Under the pieces are notes generated by a model. The model was not told the origin of the DNA. It did no database searches and saw only the letters and a program-made list of their open reading frames with translations. The position numbers and the translations under genes are program-made. Below, piece by piece: positions 59,700 through 64,000 of a stretch of DNA of 64,000 bases (position 1 is its first letter; each line of letters begins with the position of its first letter). Source of the DNA: JAXJSP01 sp036310005 (GTDB taxonomy: Bacteria > Bacillota > Clostridia > Oscillospirales > Acutalibacteraceae); assembly GCA_036310005.1 (NCBI GenBank), contig JAXJSP010000027.1, positions 11,309 through 75,308 of the forward strand. The letters run 5' to 3'.

Positions 59700-60446
59700 A
59701 TGAAAAGAAAGACTCTTATTGCGGTTATCTCCTTATATTTAATTTGGTGCTTATGCTTTGCTTTTGTTACTCCCGCGTTTGCAAAATACATAATAAAACT
59801 CGGCGAACAAAGTGAATTTGAATCGGAAAATTTTTATTTTTCGAGTGATTATCTGAATACGGATGATGATACTGTATATGAAATTTACGGTAACAGCGTC
59901 ACTTTTAATGTCAGAAACTATATTGACAGTTTAAGAATAAATAAAACCGATATAAACTATACTGTTACTGCCGACGACGGAACCCTTGACAAGACAAGCG
60001 GAACGCTTACGGGCAACGCTTCAAATTCCGACCGGATAACGCTGACATATTCATTTGGTGAAAGTGAAAATAAAAAAGAAATTTCGGTTACCGCAACAAG
60101 TACAGATATGTACAAAAAAGAACTGACTGCAAAGTTTATACTTTTAAAACCGGAAAATCTGGCTTATGAGATCAAAGACGAAAAAGACAGAGATTATTCG
60201 GAACTTTATATTTACACCCCGAATACACCGCAAAATATCACGCTTAATTGGGATAATTCAAAAATCGTAATTGATGAAACAAACGACTATGTTTTTAATT
60301 CTTCGCTAAACAGCGATAAAAATTCTGTTGAGATAAATAATATCGCCGTAGACACAACGGTAAAAATAGTATTTTTCAAGAAAGATATAAGTCAAAATTA
60401 CACTTGCGCGCTGACTGAATTTGACGGTACTATAACAATTTCTTAA
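59700..60446 (+). CDS. Secreted protein with SipW-type signal
   Basis: This 248-residue protein begins with a SipW-like signal (MKRKTLIAVISLYLIWCL, ending PAFAKYI, recalling the FAKYVT signal of the frameshifted gene). The beta-rich mature part has Asp/Asn/Thr-rich strands, with no known domain recognised. A GGAG site precedes the start. It is likely another extracellular structural protein of the operon. Confidence 0.75.
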   Translation: MKRKTLIAVISLYLIWCLCFAFVTPAFAKYIIKLGEQSEFESENFYFSSDYLNTDDDTVYEIYGNSVTFNVRNYIDSLRINKTDINYTVTADDGTLDKTSGTLTGNASNSDRITLTYSFGESENKKEISVTATSTDMYKKELTAKFILLKPENLAYEIKDEKDRDYSELYIYTPNTPQNITLNWDNSKIVIDETNDYVFNSSLNSDKNSVEINNIAVDTTVKIVFFKKDISQNYTCALTEFDGTITIS

Positions 60447-60481
60447 ACTAAACTTTAAAAAAACAGAAAGGAAGGATGATT

Positions 60482-62314
60482 ATGAGAAACGGCGAAATAC
60501 TTAAACGCTTTGTTTGTGTATTATTGGTATTGACGCTTGTATCTAATTTTTTTGTAGTCACGCCTCTTTCTGTTTTTGCCGAAACCGAGGGGGGCACATT
60601 AGAGGGCGGTCAGTCAAACATTGTAAACGGCGGTTTTGAAATTCCTGACACCTATCGAATTGACGCTCTTGCCTCAAACTCAGCCTCGGGATATAAATAC
60701 GCACCTCAAGGCGAAGTTGACGGTTGGAACACAACATCAACATCATCATCTATCGAAATCGGCTGGCTGAATAAAGACGGTTCTTCTCCCTACATGGTGC
60801 CGACTTACAAAACGGAAATAGTATCCGGTGTCGGTGCTTCAAACGGTTGGCAGTTTGCGGAAGTAATCGGCAACGAAGTGTACAGCAGTTTGTACCAGAG
60901 CATACCTTTATCCGTTGACAAAACCTACAATTGGAGCGTACATCACCGCGGTAGATACGGTGTAGATACACTTGCATGTATCATTGCCGATGATGTCGGC
61001 TTATCAAGTTATGTAAAACCGTCAAAGAGCGACAAAGACCATTTTCAAAAAGTGTTGGAATGGTTAAAATCAATCGGCACAACCGCACCTGATTCAGGCA
61101 ATATGGCGGAATATACGGTTTATACAACAACCCCTATCGATTCATCATCTTTCGAGGGAGAAGAAAGTAATTGGTTTTCACTTGTCTCGGACGAAAATCA
61201 TCCGGTGGAATTTAAAGTATATTTATTGACTTCCGAAAAAGCCGATTGGAACAAATTTACAGGCAGTTATACATCAAACAAAGACAAAAACATTTTGTTT
61301 GCGTTGTCACCGTTTAGCATTTCGGATAAATCAGGCAAGCCTACAAACGTCATTACAACATCGGGAAACCTTATAGATAATATGAGTTTTGCCCTCGCAG
61401 GAAGCAGTAAAAATATGCTTGAAAATCCGGGTTTTGATACGCCCGAGTTGAGCAATTCAAGCGGTTATGCTATGGTAAACGCGGCAAATTCCGCATCACC
61501 GCTTTCGGGTATCGGCTGGAGTACCACCGCCACCGACTATAAAGTCGAAATCGGTATTTTAAGTTCGGGCAAAGATGCGTACGGACTTGGTGTTACGTTT
61601 GATACAGTAACTTACAACGCGCCCTCTGTCAGAGAGGGAGAACAGTTTGCGGAATTAAATGCGGACCAGGAAAGTTCTTTATATCAGGTAGTAGATACAG
61701 TACCGGGCAAGATGTATAAGTGGAGCCTTTCTCACAGAGGTCGTTCCGGACTTGACACTATGGCTCTTATCATCGGTCCTAATCAGGAATATGCTCCCAA
61801 AAAGACAAGCAGCACCGCAAGGGACCAATTTATGCAGATTGTTGACTGGCTTTATTCTCAGACGGAAGTGCCTCTTGCTCTTCCTAAAAACGGAGGCTGC
61901 AGCGACAAGATTAAACTTTATTCCGTTAAGTTTAATTCTAACGGCGGTTGGGAAACAAGCGACAATGTATTCAGTTTTTATAAGGATGCCGCTCATACAG
62001 AGGAATGGTCCGTTTGGATAATTTCCTCCCAAAATGACACTTGGCACGATTACGGAGAACTTGATGACAGCGCCACATACAGTTATGACTGTGTTATTCC
62101 GAAAGACCAGGAAAAAACAATTTTCGGCTTTGTATCTCACGAATCGACTAATACAACTCAGACAAAAGATAACACCTACGGAAACTTGCTTGATAATATC
62201 GCTTTTAAAGAGTATTACTATGCAAAAGTTGAAGTAGCGATGAACAATCAGCACGGAACTGCGTACATCACTTACGATGACGAAGATTCGTTTATATTTG
62301 ACGACAAATCTTAA
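60482..62314 (+). CDS. Large secreted adhesin, 5' segment ended by an in-frame stop
   Basis: A signal peptide (residues 1-35, ending VFAET) is followed by two tandem related domains of about 280 residues. Each begins N-x-G-F-E/D-x-P and contains GWNTTST or GWSTTAT, Q/E-x-F-A-E, SLYQ and W-S-L/V-x-H-R-G-R; the type is like a carbohydrate-binding domain. The ATG at 60482 is chosen with GGAAGG upstream. The frame ends at TAA (62312-62314) but continues open afterwards in the same frame, so the protein is probably truncated here by a nonsense change. Confidence 0.82.
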   Translation: MRNGEILKRFVCVLLVLTLVSNFFVVTPLSVFAETEGGTLEGGQSNIVNGGFEIPDTYRIDALASNSASGYKYAPQGEVDGWNTTSTSSSIEIGWLNKDGSSPYMVPTYKTEIVSGVGASNGWQFAEVIGNEVYSSLYQSIPLSVDKTYNWSVHHRGRYGVDTLACIIADDVGLSSYVKPSKSDKDHFQKVLEWLKSIGTTAPDSGNMAEYTVYTTTPIDSSSFEGEESNWFSLVSDENHPVEFKVYLLTSEKADWNKFTGSYTSNKDKNILFALSPFSISDKSGKPTNVITTSGNLIDNMSFALAGSSKNMLENPGFDTPELSNSSGYAMVNAANSASPLSGIGWSTTATDYKVEIGILSSGKDAYGLGVTFDTVTYNAPSVREGEQFAELNADQESSLYQVVDTVPGKMYKWSLSHRGRSGLDTMALIIGPNQEYAPKKTSSTARDQFMQIVDWLYSQTEVPLALPKNGGCSDKIKLYSVKFNSNGGWETSDNVFSFYKDAAHTEEWSVWIISSQNDTWHDYGELDDSATYSYDCVIPKDQEKTIFGFVSHESTNTTQTKDNTYGNLLDNIAFKEYYYAKVEVAMNNQHGTAYITYDDEDSFIFDDKS

Positions 62315-64000
62315 TTAAACGGTTGGGCGCTTCGCGGAAGTAATGTAACCGTTCATGTTAAACCGGACGGGCGAGTGTTTATCGGCGCTTACATAAACGG
62401 TGTGTTCTATCCTAATACCGAAGACGAGAATGACATCTGGGAATATAACGCAGAAACCGGAGAATATTATCACACATTCAGCGATATAGACAGCGCGGTT
62501 AAAGTTAATATTATATTCTCTGCTCAGCAGATTTATTATGACTCTCGCAGTAATTATGAGTATTATCACGATCCCGACGATATTAACAGCGGCCCCGAAG
62601 TGCAGATGAGTCTTGAAAACGATACATATACTTCCCGCGCGCCTCAGGCAGACGACGGATGGCAGTTTATGGGATGGAAGTATATCAGTCCTGCGGACAG
62701 TACCGCTACTGTTTTTGATGCGGTGCATACCATTACACTTGTAGGAGACGGTTCCGACGGTAACCCGCAGACTTTTACCGTAACGGATGCCGGCGGCAAT
62801 AAAATAGAAAACATACCTTATGATGAAGGTATAACATTCCTCGGCGAATGGAAATACAGGCAAAGGGCTATTGCCCAGACATTTGACAAAGACGCATCGC
62901 AGTATATTACCAATACCGAAGGCGGTACTGTTAATATCACCGTATCGTACGGAAACGAGGAGGCGGTCAGCGATTATATTGAGGACGGTAATGCAGTCGG
63001 CAGAGAACTGTATGCATATTCCGACGACACGTATGTTACCGTTACAGCACAGCGTAATACAGGCTTTACTTTCAGCGGTTGGTATGACAGCGACGGTAAT
63101 CTTGTTTCAAAAAACACCAATTATGTCTATATGGTACAAAGTCAAAAAACTCAGCAATTATACGCACGCTTTGATCCTATGGGATATAATCTTGTTTTAG
63201 ATTGCAGTACATTCGGTGATACTGAAGATGCCGACAAATATTTTAAAATATACTGCTCTTTTACCGGTTTGCGTGAAAACGGTTTATATTCAATAACCGA
63301 TTTAGTGTCCAATGTAACCGTTGACGGTGAACGCGTGTTAAACCCCACGATACTAAGCGCCGATGAAAACGGAAAAGCGTCAATTACCGTATATATGAAG
63401 CACAGCGATTGTGCCAAATTTATCTATCTGCCCGAAAACTGCATTTATACCATACAGGCGGATGATGAGAGCGCGGAGGGCTTCAGCGTCAGAGGTGAAG
63501 TTTCTTCTAAAATGTTAAGAGCGCCCGACGAAGGCACGACAGTAAACGAACATATAATTTTTTACAAAGCAAGTCAGACTTCTCTGATAAAGGAAAACGA
63601 ATGGTATAATGGTATCACCGACAGTTCTGATCCGTTGCTTATTACGAAAAACTCAAGTTTTACTTTACAGGTAGAAACAAAGTACACCCCAAATATATAC
63701 GAAGATTTGAGTGCATCTCTTTATTTTTACAATTCGGACGGTATATCGACAGATTTTGTCGATAAAACGAGAATTTTAATGATTGATATGACTGACGAAC
63801 AAAACCCCGGTTATTACAGTTATATCGTTAACGGTTCCGTATCCGAAATTCCTCTTACAGAGTTTACGGAACTTTCGACTGCGGACGACAAGTTTAGTTT
63901 AAAAACAGGCGATATGTTTACAGAAAAACTGATATTTGCAGTCGATTATGTCGGCTCGGAAGATTCAGCACGAAGCGGTAAATATTCACTTGTTTATAAC
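62315..64000 (+). pseudogene. Continuation of the large adhesin after the in-frame TAA
   Basis: Reading in the frame of the upstream gene, the sequence stays open for 562 codons and runs off the window end. It encodes beta-rich repeats: GWQFMGWKYIS and NTGFTFSGWYDSDGN are InlB B-repeat-like (Flg_new) motifs. The codons before and after the stop read as one domain (YDDEDSFIFDDKS, stop, LNGWALRGSNVTV). This strongly suggests one original open frame interrupted by a single stop. Confidence 0.8.

Noticed and set aside
61679..62863. Long antisense open frames on the minus strand opposite the adhesin
   Set aside because: They lack ribosome binding sites and family resemblance; they are shadows of the strongly coding plus strand.
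1..64000. tRNA, rRNA or replication origin
   Set aside because: No cloverleaf, rRNA segment or DnaA-box cluster was recognised by eye; a tRNAscan and Rfam search would be needed to be certain.

Overview
The window looks like chromosome of a low-GC, anaerobic, endospore-forming Firmicute, most likely a gut Clostridia of the Oscillospirales/Ruminococcaceae type. The grounds are SpoIIID and a SigH-type sigma factor, a NADH-linked [FeFe] hydrogenase (HydABC), a Na+-decarboxylase beta subunit, frequent TTG starts behind strong Shine-Dalgarno sites, and B. subtilis-type LexA operators and promoters. No tRNA, rRNA, CRISPR array, integrase or replication origin was seen.

Layout. 1-2.5 kb: the end of an Asp-box protein, then SOS-regulated dinB with a small downstream gene. 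2.6-6.2 kb: a radical SAM protein and an amino-acid ABC transporter behind a lysine riboswitch with its own terminator. 6.2-14.6 kb: one long minus-strand surface-polysaccharide operon (priming sugar transferase, glycosyltransferases, Wzy-like polymerase, RmlA, RmlB, DegT aminotransferase, nucleotidyltransferase-like protein). 14.9-18.0 kb: dut and a GntR/YtrA-type regulator with an ABC exporter and lipoprotein, under a 13-bp inverted-repeat operator. 18.1-24.1 kb: spoIIID, then a DeoR-controlled transporter/phosphodiesterase cassette flanked by inverted repeats, then a small prophage lysis and tail-tip remnant. 24.1-29.3 kb: a cell-envelope locus of ftsE, ftsX, an EnvC-like factor, a CtpB-like protease and a PucR-type regulator. 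29.5-45.5 kb: housekeeping genes (yfmF/yfmH, lgt, folD, lepA, sigH, apgM, lexA) and a class D sortase locus. 45.9-51.7 kb: hydABC and the decarboxylase sodium pump. 51.8-55 kb: a polysaccharide deacetylase and a TPR/DUF4037 pair.

The most interesting part is 55.0-64.0 kb. A diguanylate-cyclase fragment with no N-terminus is followed by a consensus promoter, a c-di-GMP-I riboswitch and an overlapping terminator. These precede a matrix or adhesin operon with two SipW-type (Ser-His) signal peptidases, TasA-like secreted proteins, a protein with a sortase signal and a very large adhesin. The architecture suggests that c-di-GMP switches on extracellular fibre production. In this sequence, however, the TasA-like gene carries a one-base insertion in a G run and the adhesin frame is split by one in-frame TAA. 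The locus may therefore be decaying, phase-variable or affected by sequence error.

A second theme is a family of short interspersed palindromic elements at four intergenic sites (2.5, 14.6, 45.7 and 55.0 kb). Their flanks are conserved and end in GCAC-YRACA / TGTTRGTGC, while the central hairpin stem changes sequence but keeps its pairing. They abut gene stop codons and may supply promoter parts or truncate genes.
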